Part shown: positions 37,350-46,674 of the stretch, one piece after another
Layout: each line of letters opens with the position of its first letter
How positions within the stretch are numbered: position 1 is the first letter of the stretch
Origin: CAJQPP01 sp963793465
GTDB taxonomy: Bacteria > Planctomycetota > Planctomycetia > Pirellulales > Pirellulaceae
NCBI GenBank assembly: GCA_963793465.1
Contig: CAWCAJ010000001.1
Location: 558,001-622,000 of the forward strand
Length of the DNA: 64,000 bases
Reading direction: 5' to 3'
Notes under the pieces: generated by a model
Seen by the model: only the letters and a program-made list of their open reading frames with translations
The model's database searches: none
What the model was told of the DNA's origin: nothing
Translations under genes and position numbers: made by a program

Positions 37350-39955
37350 CTAAACGTTGATGTCATCGGGCAGATTATTGAAAAACGTGACGTCGTCCAG
37401 CATGGTGATGGCGAAGTCCTCCGAGTAAATGCCGCCGCCCGAATCTGCCGCGATATTGTTGCTGATTTCGCTCAGATTCTGGAAACGAACGATGCCCGCG
37501 TTATGAACGCCCCCACCGACCAGCGAGGCCGCGTTACCATCAATCAACGTCCCGTCGAAAACCGCAATGGCCGCCGTCTGGTTACTGATCCCGCCACCCA
37601 CCGCGGCCCCGTTGTCGGCAAACACGCTGTCCAGTACCAAGAGCTGGCCGGCATTGTAAAGTCCTCCGCCGGTTTCCGCCAAGTTTTCAGCGACCCTTGT
37701 ATTTTCGGCGATTTCCAACGTGCTGTTGCCGTCATTGAAAATACCCCCGCCATCTTGAGTAGCGACATTCTGAGTGATCGTGCTTCCGGAAATCGATAGC
37801 TGCGAGCCGTTTCCAAAATACAGGCCTCCGCCATCCTGAGCTCGATTGCCGTCACTGGGACCCACTCCGCCAACAATTGTGTCGTGAATGGTTGCGATTG
37901 CCATGGAAGTAAAAACCCCGCCGCCAAATCCATTCTCTGCCACATTGCTGACAATGGAAGATCTTCGAGTGTTCAAAGTACCGAACAGGCTGGCGATGCC
38001 GCCCCCGTTTACAGGTCCTTCCAATTCCCCATCAGCAATGGCCTCGTTGTCCGTAATCGAAGAATCCAGGACGCGCACCAGTCCCGCTTGTTGAAAAATA
38101 CCGCCCCCCATGGCATTCAAATCGGAAGTGGATTCCGCTCGATTCGCCAGCACAGAGGAGTCGTTCTTGATCACCACCCGGGAATCAAAAGTGGCAATAC
38201 CACCTCCGCGAGCGGCAGTGTTACCGGCAATCTGAGTACCGTCAAAAACCGCCACACCTTCGTTGGCAACGAAGACCCCGCCTCCGGTTCCGGGCTGCGC
38301 CAGGTTGGAAGAAATCCTGGTGTCGACGACCGACAACGTGCCTCCCACACTGGCAATACCACCCCCACCTCGTTGTGCATTGTTGAAGGTGAATTCGCTA
38401 TTGGTAATCACCAGCGTACCCTGGACATTCAGAATGGCACCTCCCAAGCCCCCGGCGCCCAGCGCGGCGTTGGCAAAGAACTGGCTATTGTCGATGGTAG
38501 CCTGGCCTTGCCAATTGAAAATGGCTCCACCCCCATTGACAGAACTACCCGCCCGATTGTCTTGAAATCGGGACCCCTGCTCGGCTGAAAATACAACGCC
38601 GTTGCCGATCCATACGCCACCCCCATCCCGCACGGCATAGTTGTTGATCACGTCGCTGGCCACAATCTGGATGGTCGTTCCTTCCAGAGCATCGACATGC
38701 AGACCACCCCCATCCAGCCCGGCAAAGTTGGCCGCAGTGTCTGGCCCTCCCAGAGTCACTTGTTCCAGTTGGGCCATTCCAGCGGCGATAGCGATCCCGC
38801 CTCCGAACAATGCCGCCTGATTTCCGGAAACCTGCGAGCGGCGAACGGTCAGAGTTTCGCCCAGCGAGAAGATTCCTCCCCCCGACCCGGATTCTCCGAT
38901 GGCTCGATTGAACCTGATCTCGGAATCCATCACTCGCACCAGCGAGCCTTGGTTATAGATTCCGCCTCCTCCCTGTTGGGCACCATTTCCATAAGCTGAA
39001 TTGTTGGTGATGGTCGATTGGTCTCGCACAGTCAACTGCCCCAGACCCGCGTCCGTCCACACCGCGCCACCGTTCCTGGCGGCAACATTGCCGATCACGA
39101 GAGTGGACTGCAAGACAACTCCGGGAATTCCAGCAAGGGCAAGCCACCACCATCGCCCAACTTGACAGCGTTATCCCTGATTTCGGAATTCATGGATCCA
39201 GGCGTCTCGACTTCTCGAAATACAAACCTCCCCCGGCAACCACCGCTTCATTGGCAAACAAAAAGGAGTCATTCATGCGAACCCAGGATGCGGTGGCATA
39301 AATTCCGCCTCCATGACCCGCCTGTCCATCGGAAATCCCGGCCTGATTTCGAGACGATCCGGCGAAAGATCCACTACCAGAACCGCATTATCGCTATAGA
39401 TCGCGCCGCCCGCCTCGATGGCCTCGTTGTCCCGGAAGGTAACCTCCGAAAATTGCACCGACGAAATCAACTTTCCATTGCCCTGGATATGCAATGCGCC
39501 GCCCTGCTGGGCCCGTCCGTTGATCAATGTCAGATTTTCAAGGGTATAGGTTTCCAACGCCTCGATATCGAAGATTTGCGACGCTGCATTGGCGTCCAGA
39601 ATCACGTGCGTCAAGTCGTCGCCGATCCGCAAGTCGTCGGAAATCTGAAAGGATCCGAGTTGCATGGATATCACACCACCGTCCAGTTCGGCGCAAACAC
39701 GATCCGGTCCCCGTCCGCCTCACCGGCCACTGCGTCTCCAAACGGCGCGTTGGTCTCGGCCGCGATGATGGCCTCACGAAGGCTTAGAAAGTCATCGCCA
39801 GCAGTGACATCATCCGCCAGAGTATTCACGACAAAGACCGTCAATAACCGACGGTCTTCCAGTTTTTGCAACGAACCGGTGAATTGGCTGCGCTGGCTGT
39901 GACGCGAAACCTGTTTGCCAGCTTGCGGTCGCTGGCGGGAGAAAAAGCGCTGCAT
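37350..39955 (-). CDS. Secreted CSLREA-type beta-helix surface protein, with four one-base frameshifts
   Basis: Starts at ATG 39955 (MQRFFSRQRP), with GGAGG five bases upstream. The N-terminus has the planctomycete signature LQKLEDRRLLTV, followed by the CSLREA-like box SLREAIIAA. The remainder is a right-handed beta-helix with repeated GGGIY/NNxAxxGGG turns (for example GGGIYNQGSLVRVMDSEIRF), typical of polymorphic-outer-membrane or adhesin-like proteins. The distal 1.76 kb (37350-39113) is open. The proximal 840 bases need one base restored at each of about 39686, 39369, 39212 and 39135. The total then becomes exactly 870 codons, with no internal stop. Likely consensus errors rather than decay. 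Extracellular. Confidence 0.75.
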
Positions 39956-40385
39956 GAGAACCTCCAGGGAAGAGACGGTTGAGTCGGACTCAATCAGGCG
40001 AGACGTCCCATTATCCACTGTGGACGTCTCGATACAAGCTAAAAAACGTTGCACGACAGGCCCGCCATGCCTTTTCGCACCCTGAGCCTTACCAATCCGC
40101 AAAACTGGTGTCAACAGGTTTCGGTCACGTGCAAAGCGCCGAAAAAGCCCCTGCAATCGGAAAACCCTGAACGTCCGTTACGCCTTGACAATCCGGTGGT
40201 TGGAAAATCAACGCTGGCAAATTCAGCTGGCGAGACCGCATGACGGGGTCTCCTGCCGGCGAGATACCGGATAATGGTTGGCGGCGGCAGGCACTCGGAT
40301 CGCCAACAGATTGGCGTCCGCGCTCGTCCCGGGAAGCGGATTCGCTCTTCGGTGCCGGGTCATCCGAGTGGTTCAGCAACGGGAG
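39956..40385. other. Intergenic region between prpC and the beta-helix gene, with two dyads
   Basis: 430 bases with no supported gene. It contains a perfect palindromic block TTGAGTC-G-GACTCAA (39979-39993) and a 10-base inverted repeat CGAGACGTCC (39999-40008) / GGACGTCTCG (40022-40031), both just upstream of the beta-helix start. The rest shows nothing recognisable. Confidence 0.5.
39979..40031. promoter_or_regulatory. Two dyad-symmetric elements upstream of the beta-helix gene
   Basis: On the minus strand they lie 24-76 bases upstream of the start codon. The first is a 15-base dyad with a single central base, which suits a dimeric DNA-binding protein. The second has a 13-base loop and could be an operator or a 5'-leader hairpin. 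Confidence 0.45.
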
Positions 40386-41525
40386 CTAACGCTGATCGAT
40401 GACCACAAAATCGCGGGAATCGGGTCCAATATACTCGGCACCCGGTCGTATCAACTTGTTATCCGCCCGTTGCTCAAACACGTGGGCGCACCATCCCGTG
40501 ACTCGAGAAAGCACGAAGATCGGGGTGAACATGGGCGTCGGAACTCCCATGAAGTGATAGGCGGATGCGCTAAAGAAGTCCAGGTTGGGGAACAGCTTCT
40601 TTTCCCGCCACATGACATCGGCAATCCTCTCGGATACCGGGTACAGGACGGTATCCCCCACATCCGTAGCCAGTCGTTCGGCAAATCCTTTGATAATCAC
40701 GTTGCGGGGATCGGAAACGGTGTAAACACGATGTCCGAATCCCATGATCAGTTCTTTGTCCGCCAACATCTGCAGGATTCCCGTCTCGGCTGCATCGGGT
40801 GTGGCAAACTTTTCGATCAACTCCATGGCTGCTTCATTGGCCCCACCATGCAGGGGGCCTCGCAGCGTCCCAATCGCACCCGTGATGGCCGAATAGATAT
40901 CGGACATCGTGGCCGCGCAAACCCGGGCGGTAAATGTCGATGCATTGAATTCGTGCTCGGCATATAGAATCAAAGACACATCCATGGAATGGCGATGCGT
41001 CTCGTTGGGCAGGGCACCTGTCAGCTTGTGCAGGAAATATCCGGCCAGAGAACGCTCCGGCGAATCGAAACCGATTTCCTCACCAAAATGGGAAAATCGA
41101 TACCAGTACGTCAGCATGGATGGGAAGCAGGCCAACATCCGTTCCGCGACTTGCATTTGCCTTGCGGCCGTTCCTTCCGGCTCCAGACAGCCCAGCATCG
41201 AACAGCCCGTACGCAGCACATCCATCGGATGTGTGTCGCGGGGCAGCGCTTGGAGCGTCTGCTTCAGGTCGGTCGGTAAATCTCGCAATGAATTCAGGCG
41301 GCCATAAAAGGCGTCCAACTCGGCCTGTGTGGGCAGGTGGCCGTGCAACAGCAGAAAGGCCACCTCCTCAAACGTGGCATGTTCAGCCAGGTCGTAAATC
41401 GAATAACCACGATAGTTGAGGCCCTTACCTTCGTTGCCCACGGTGGCAATGGCGGTTTTGCCAGCGACTACGCCGGCCAGACCGCCCGTCTTTTTTTTGG
41501 GTTGATCGGCAGTTGATGTCATCAT
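40386..41525 (-). CDS. prpC: 2-methylcitrate synthase / citrate synthase family
   Basis: 379 residues. Citrate-synthase fold with the catalytic histidines in RGPLHGGANEAAME and MGFGHRVYTVSDPR and the downstream aspartate region (LDFFSASAYHFMG). The short length, lack of an N-terminal regulatory extension, and position next to a methylisocitrate lyase favour 2-methylcitrate synthase (propionyl-CoA + oxaloacetate). The start codon overlaps the stop of prpB by four bases (ATGA), so translation is coupled. Cytoplasmic. The dehydratase (prpD or acnD) is not in the window. Confidence 0.9.
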   Translation of the reverse strand: MMTSTADQPKKKTGGLAGVVAGKTAIATVGNEGKGLNYRGYSIYDLAEHATFEEVAFLLLHGHLPTQAELDAFYGRLNSLRDLPTDLKQTLQALPRDTHPMDVLRTGCSMLGCLEPEGTAARQMQVAERMLACFPSMLTYWYRFSHFGEEIGFDSPERSLAGYFLHKLTGALPNETHRHSMDVSLILYAEHEFNASTFTARVCAATMSDIYSAITGAIGTLRGPLHGGANEAAMELIEKFATPDAAETGILQMLADKELIMGFGHRVYTVSDPRNVIIKGFAERLATDVGDTVLYPVSERIADVMWREKKLFPNLDFFSASAYHFMGVPTPMFTPIFVLSRVTGWCAHVFEQRADNKLIRPGAEYIGPDSRDFVVIDQR

Positions 41526-42405
41526 CGAGCCTTTTTTATCAAATCGTCAATCTGTTGTTCGTACCGATGGTAATCCAGTACTTCGTAAAGTCGATCCCGA
41601 GTCTGCATGCACTCAACCACGGACTGCTGAGTTTTCTCCTGGCGGATCGCCTGATAGACCTTTTCAGCAGCCGCATTCATGGCGCGAAAGGCGGAGAGGG
41701 GATACAACACCATGGCCACGCCCAACTCCCCAAGTTCCTCCGTCGTCAGCAATGGAGATTGTCCAAACTCGGTCATGTTTGCCAATACCGGTACATCCAA
41801 CGATTGGCAAAACACAGCGTATTGGTCGGCTTGCGTGACGGCCTCGGCAAAAATACCGTCCGCGCCGGCCTCCACATAACGGTGACAGCGATCCAGGGTG
41901 GCCGACATGCCTTCGCTGGCCAGCGCATCGGTCCGCGCCATGACGAAGAAAGACTCGTCCGTGCGGGCATCGACGGCCGAGCGAACTCGATCCACCATTT
42001 CAGCCGTGTCTACCAGTTCTTTACCGGGGCGATGCCCACATCGTTTTGCGGAAACCTGATCTTCAATGTGCACGCCGGCCGCTCCAGCGCGGGTGAATGT
42101 GCGAATCGTTCGAGTCATGCTGAACGCGTTCCCAAAACCTGTATCCGCATCGACCAGCAATGGGAGCTGGCTGATGCCGCTGATCCGCTCGATATCAACG
42201 GCCACGTCATTCAGCGTCGTGATACCGAGGTCCGGCATTCCGAAGGAAGAATTGGCTACACCGGCGCCAGACAGATAGATGGCGCGAAATCCGGCCTGCC
42301 CCGCCAACAGGCGCAGTAAGCGTTGATCGCTCCCACGATCTGCAACGGGTTCTCGGTCTGCAACGACTCACGGAATCGTTGCCCAGCGGAAAGGTGGGGG
42401 TTCAT
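41522..42405 (-). CDS. prpB: 2-methylisocitrate lyase, interrupted by a one-base frameshift
   Basis: Isocitrate-lyase-superfamily enzyme that cleaves 2-methylisocitrate to pyruvate and succinate. The first frame begins MNPHLSAGQRFRESL at 42405 and reads LQIVGAINAYCA. The family continuation LLAGQAGFRAIYLSGAG is in the next frame, after a break at a GG pair (42310-42311 on the plus strand). One added base gives 295 codons, the normal PrpB length. Other family features are LPLLVDADTGFGNAF, the catalytic-loop block SAKRCGHRPGKEL and FVMARTDAL. First gene of a prpB-prpC unit, divergent from pckA. I treat the break as a probable consensus error. Confidence 0.87.
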
Positions 42406-42631
42406 GGTTTTCCAGGTTAAAGGTCGGGAGGCGTCCCGGTGAGCGACGATCTGTTGCAAGTCCTATTATCGACGAAACGCGTACCGCATCCAGTCCCTCA
42501 CAGGACGGCAGAAAATCCCGCAAAACGATGCCAAATGCCTTACATTTGCCGGTGCTTTTCACTACCTTTGTCTCCACGGCTGTCGTAAGATGGCCGCTTT
42601 GAAATCTGACCCATTTTCGATCCGACCGCCC

Positions 42632-44227
42632 ATGTCTACCGCCACCCGCTCCCGTATTCAGTCGATTGCTCAAAACAGCTTCCCCGAGAAGGTCCTGCGG
42701 AACGCCTCACCGGCACGGCTGTACCACGAAGCCATTGCATTTGATCAAGGAGTCATCACTGCCAGCGGTGGGATTGCCACTTCCTCGGGTCTCAAAACGG
42801 GCCGCAGCCCCAAAGACAAGCGGATAGTCGATCAAGCTGCCATTCATGGGGACGTCTGGTGGGGCGACATCAACATCCCGCTGCCAGCAGAGTCGTTTGT
42901 GAAACTGCGGCAATCCGCGGTTGAGTACCTGGATCAATGCCCCCGCTTGTACGTGCTGGATGGTTTCGCCGGCTGGGATCCGGTGAACCGACTGAAGATC
43001 CGCATCTTGTGCTCGCGTCCCTATCACGCCCTGTTCATGCATAACATGTTGATCCGTCCCACCGCAGAGGAATTGCGTGATTTCGGCACACCGGACTATG
43101 TGATTTACAACGCCGGTCAACAGAAAGCGGACGAGTCCATCGACGGGGTTGGCTCATCAACCTGCGTGTCCCTGAATTTTGAGTCCGCTGAAATGGTGAT
43201 CCTGGGTACCGAATATGCCGGTGAAATGAAAAAAGGCGTATTCACCATCATGAATTACTTGATGCCTGCAAAGCACGTTTTATCCATGCACTGCTCCGCC
43301 AATGAAGGGCCCCAGGCCGACGTGAGCCTGTTCTTTGGGTTGTCGGGAACCGGTAAGACGACCCTTTCCGCGGATCCACGGCGGGCCCTGATTGGTGATG
43401 ACGAACACTGCTGGACAGACAGCGGGGTCTTCAACATCGAAGGAGGCTGTTATGCCAAGTGCATTGACTTGAGCCACGAAAAGGAACCCGAGATCTTTGA
43501 TGCAATCAAATTCGGTGCCGTCCTGGAAAACACAGTTCATGACGTGATCACCCATGAAGTGGATTACAGCGACGGTTCCTTGACCGAAAACACCCGGGCC
43601 AGCTATCCGATTGAATTCATCGAGAATGCCAAAATCCCCTGTGTGGCGGGTCACCCCAAAAATATCATCCTGCTGACCTGCGATGCTTTTGGCGTGCTGC
43701 CCCCGGTCAGCCGATTGACTCCGGCACAAGCCATGTATCACTTTATCAGCGGTTATACGGCCAAGGTGGCTGGGACCGAAGTCGGTGTCAAGGAACCGGA
43801 GGCCACGTTCTCGGCATGTTTCGGAGCCGCCTTTCTGGTCTGGCACCCAACCAAGTACGCCGAACTGTTGGCCGAAAAGATCCAACGACATGGAAGTCAC
43901 GTCTGGCTGATCAATACCGGATGGATCGGTGGCGGATACGGTACGGGCTCGCGGATCTCGCTGCAACACACTCGGGCAATCATTGATGCCATCCACAGCG
44001 GTGAGCTGGCCCGGGCGAAATTTTCGGCGGATCCGGTTTTTGGGGTGGAAATACCCGATCATTGCCCCGCAGTGCCCGACAACATCCTGACACCCAGACA
44101 GTGCTGGTCGGAACCTGAAGCCTATGACAAGGCGGCCGCCAATCTGGCCCGTAAGTTCCAGAAAAATTTCCAGACTTATGCCGATCAGGCTAACGCAGAG
44201 ATTCGCGGGGCCGCCCCGCGGGTCTGA
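42632..44227 (+). CDS. pckA: ATP-dependent phosphoenolpyruvate carboxykinase
   Basis: 531 residues from ATG 42632 (MSTATRSR); an in-frame ATG at 42590 is also possible. Substrate-site segment SSGLKTGRSPKDKR, P-loop FFGLSGTGKTTLSADP (near residue 230-245), kinase-2-type region IGDDEHCW, and NIEGGCYAKCIDL identify the ATP-type enzyme. It converts oxaloacetate to phosphoenolpyruvate and CO2, and can run in reverse at high bicarbonate. Divergent from prpB across about 226 bases. Gluconeogenesis from propionate-derived or C4 acids would use both. Confidence 0.95.
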   Translation: MSTATRSRIQSIAQNSFPEKVLRNASPARLYHEAIAFDQGVITASGGIATSSGLKTGRSPKDKRIVDQAAIHGDVWWGDINIPLPAESFVKLRQSAVEYLDQCPRLYVLDGFAGWDPVNRLKIRILCSRPYHALFMHNMLIRPTAEELRDFGTPDYVIYNAGQQKADESIDGVGSSTCVSLNFESAEMVILGTEYAGEMKKGVFTIMNYLMPAKHVLSMHCSANEGPQADVSLFFGLSGTGKTTLSADPRRALIGDDEHCWTDSGVFNIEGGCYAKCIDLSHEKEPEIFDAIKFGAVLENTVHDVITHEVDYSDGSLTENTRASYPIEFIENAKIPCVAGHPKNIILLTCDAFGVLPPVSRLTPAQAMYHFISGYTAKVAGTEVGVKEPEATFSACFGAAFLVWHPTKYAELLAEKIQRHGSHVWLINTGWIGGGYGTGSRISLQHTRAIIDAIHSGELARAKFSADPVFGVEIPDHCPAVPDNILTPRQCWSEPEAYDKAAANLARKFQKNFQTYADQANAEIRGAAPRV

Positions 44228-44310
44228 ATTTCGGCGATCACCAAGGAAGCCTTGCCGCTGCCCGTCGGGTGCGTTCCGCGTTATCGCGTCACGGAATGGG
44301 ATTCGAACTC

Positions 44311-45282
44311 ATGCCCCTGATTATCGCGACCGACGAAGCCGGTTACGGTCCCAATCTGGGCCCGCTGGTCGTTGGGGCCACCCTGTGGCAGGTGCCCAAC
44401 CCGAATACGGATCTCTACCAAACCTTGCAGCCCGCCATTTGCCGCGCGGCGGAATTCAGGACCACGGCGGCCTCAGGCCTGCCCATCGGCGATTCCAAAT
44501 CGCTGTACCAGAGCCGCGGATCGCTGGCCACCCTGGAACGCAGCGTGCTGGTAATGCTGGGGGCCTGCCAGCAGGTTCCCCGCGATATACGACAACTCTT
44601 GCAATTCGTGGCTCCCGACGCCGTTGACAACCTGGGCCGGGAAGCCACCTATTGCTGGAACCAGCAACAGGTTCCGGTTGACTGTGATCGGCAGCACCTG
44701 AAGTCGCAGGCCAAAACCATGCAGGAAATTCTGCGGCAGGCCCGTATCGGTTTTTCACAGATGGCAGCGCGAGTCGTGTTCCCGGACGAATTCAATGCCT
44801 GTTTGTCCGACTTCGGGAACAAGGCCAACCTGCTGAGCGGCCTGACCTGCCGCTTGATCCACCAACTGATCGAACGAGTTGACCCCCAGCGAACGCAGGA
44901 AATCGTGATCCTCTGCGATAAGCATGGCGGTCGTTCACGCTATGCCGGCCTGCTGCAACAGGAGTTGACCGAATGCCTCGTCCAGATCGTCAACGAGGGC
45001 CGCGAGTCCAGTGTCTATCGCTGGCAGGAAGGCGAGCGGCGGGTCACGGCCCGTTTCCTGGCCAAAGGGGAACAGCATTTGCCGATTGGCCTGGCGTCCA
45101 TGCTGGCCAAGTACCTTCGCGAACTATCCATGCAGGCCTTTAACCGGTTTTGGTGCCAACGACTACCCAGCCTGCGCCCCACGGCAGGGTATCCCCAGGA
45201 TGCATTGCGTTTCAAAAAAGATATCGCCGATTTGCAAACCGAGTTGAGGCTGCCCGATCAGTGTATTTGGCGCAGGAAATGA
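44311..45282 (+). CDS. Divergent RNase HII-like protein
   Basis: 323 residues from ATG 44311 (MPLIIATDEAGYGPN); in-frame codons from 44269 are also open. The opening TDEAGYGPNLGPLVVGA mirrors the RNase HII start (DEAGRGPLAGP), with the D-E metal ligands retained. Later segments are also in the right order: GDSKSLYQ (family DSKKL), ILCDKHGGRSRY (third acidic residue) and IGLASMLAKYLREL (family AASILAKV.RD). It is longer than typical RNase HII (about 200 residues), with an insertion between the first and third motifs. It may cleave RNA in RNA-DNA hybrids or have another nuclease role. Follows pckA by about 85 bases. Confidence 0.65.
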   Translation: MPLIIATDEAGYGPNLGPLVVGATLWQVPNPNTDLYQTLQPAICRAAEFRTTAASGLPIGDSKSLYQSRGSLATLERSVLVMLGACQQVPRDIRQLLQFVAPDAVDNLGREATYCWNQQQVPVDCDRQHLKSQAKTMQEILRQARIGFSQMAARVVFPDEFNACLSDFGNKANLLSGLTCRLIHQLIERVDPQRTQEIVILCDKHGGRSRYAGLLQQELTECLVQIVNEGRESSVYRWQEGERRVTARFLAKGEQHLPIGLASMLAKYLRELSMQAFNRFWCQRLPSLRPTAGYPQDALRFKKDIADLQTELRLPDQCIWRRK

Positions 45283-45521
45283 GCACTGCCATGAAATGCG
45301 CACCTAAACCCGACCTGCCATGGGCTGCAGCGGTATCAGCCTGCGTTTGTTTTGGAGTGTGTTTGTTGGGAGTGCAGTGCATTTGTTTTGCGCAGGCGTG
45401 GGGCTTGGCTAAACCGCTGGATCATCCCAAAGCAAAACCGCAGAGAATTCCCCGATGTTGTTGCAACCCGTACCGCCCGCAAACTGCCATTGGGAATGCT
45501 CGCCGGGAAGCAATTTGGTGA
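45279..45521 (+). CDS. Possible small exported peptide coupled to the RNase HII-like gene
   Basis: 80 residues. The ATG overlaps the upstream stop as ATGA, a common coupling layout. A hydrophobic cysteine-rich segment (AAVSACVCFGVCLLGVQC) follows four basic/polar residues, so a signal peptide or anchor is possible. No homolog recognised. It could equally be a chance frame. Confidence 0.3.
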   Translation: MSTAMKCAPKPDLPWAAAVSACVCFGVCLLGVQCICFAQAWGLAKPLDHPKAKPQRIPRCCCNPYRPQTAIGNARREAIW

Positions 45522-45672
45522 AGAAATTGTTTTGACATTCGTCTAGCAGGCGGCATGTTTAGGTGTGGCCGGTTTCAAGCCATTCCTCCTGGAACCGAGA
45601 CTATTCCCCCCACCCTGGTCCCCCCCTGGGTAGCTGCAATGTTGTCCCGTACCCAACAACCACGAGGCAACC

Positions 45673-46113
45673 ATGCTAGACAAAACTGATCTTCAGCCCA
45701 TCCTGCAACCGCAACCGATCGTCATCACAGATCGGTCGACGGTACTGGTCATCGAGGATGATCCGGTGCAGGTGGATTTGCTGGAAGAAGGTTTGTCCAG
45801 AAACGGTTTCCACGTCAGGTCCTGCATGACAGCCAACGGAGGCCTGCGAATCGCTCGCGACGAACGGCCGGATGTTATTGTATTGGACCTGGGATTGCCG
45901 GATGCCGACGGCATGAAACTTTGCGAACGTCTGACGGACGATCCGTTGACGGCGCAGATTCCAATTATTGTCATATCGGGCACCACCGATGACGACGTTG
46001 TCCGCCGCTCGCGTGCGAGCGGCGGCAAGTTTTTCTTGCACAAGCCTTACGATCCCAACACGCTGTTGCTGCTGATCAACAAAGCCATCGACGATCGGGT
46101 CAGCTGGTATTGA
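45673..46113 (+). CDS. Single-domain response regulator
   Basis: 146 residues. A 20-residue polar leader precedes a receiver domain with E28-D29-D30 in the acidic pocket, phospho-acceptor D72 (VLDLGLPD), S102 (ISGTTDDD) and K124 (HKPYDPN). No output domain and no kinase next to it. It may relay phosphate or bind a partner protein. ACCACGAGGCAACC precedes the ATG, giving a weak ribosome-binding site. Confidence 0.88.
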   Translation: MLDKTDLQPILQPQPIVITDRSTVLVIEDDPVQVDLLEEGLSRNGFHVRSCMTANGGLRIARDERPDVIVLDLGLPDADGMKLCERLTDDPLTAQIPIIVISGTTDDDVVRRSRASGGKFFLHKPYDPNTLLLLINKAIDDRVSWY

Positions 46114-46674
46114 CCGCCAGCCTACGACGCTTCGTCTCTGCCTTGGATTCCTGATGCGGAGGCGGTTGGCGGGCGTCACTCAACGTCTCACCCGCATGCC
46201 GCGGATTTCCGCCAATCGGGTCCGGAATAACGACAGACCGCTGGAGGCTCTCGGGCAGGGAACTTGAAAATTCCGGCCGCAGGTGGCGATATTCGGCCAG
46301 TCTGGCGGCCCTTCGCCCACGGCTGCGGGGGGACAATGCCCGCCCTTGGCAGCGTCTCTCCGTCGGACCAGTCCATTTCGGGCATCTCCCCCTGTCTGGC
46401 GGCAGGAAGCTCTGCGAGTGACCGGTTTTCTAAAATTTGGGTTTGCGAAATTTTGGAATTCTTTGGCGGATTTCGTGAGTACACCGAAGGCAGTTGCCGG
46501 GAGACCATTTTGGGCCGGATGCGTGTGGAAACTTGACTACGAAATTGGCTTCAAGGATATTGGTGAGGCCGGAAGGGGATACGGCGGCCACATCACTCAG
46601 GAATGCCTGGCCTGCTCCCCAGACTTTCAGGCATTCACTGCACCTTGAAACCTGATTCCGATCAGAGGCCCCAC
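46114..46674. other. Intergenic region upstream of the large secreted protein
   Basis: 561 bases. Open frames exist on both strands but are proline/arginine-rich with no family features, and they overlap one another. An AT-rich stretch at about 46425-46465 might hold a promoter for the gene at 46675. No repeats or RNA gene recognised. Confidence 0.35.

Noticed and set aside
39671..40156. Separate short surface protein with LEDRRLLT motif
   Set aside because: It is the N-terminal part of the beta-helix protein; four one-base repairs connect it to the long open frame ending at 37350.
42256..42459. Apparent separate small gene upstream of prpB
   Set aside because: Its translation is the missing N-terminus of PrpB; joining with one base restores the normal 294-residue enzyme.
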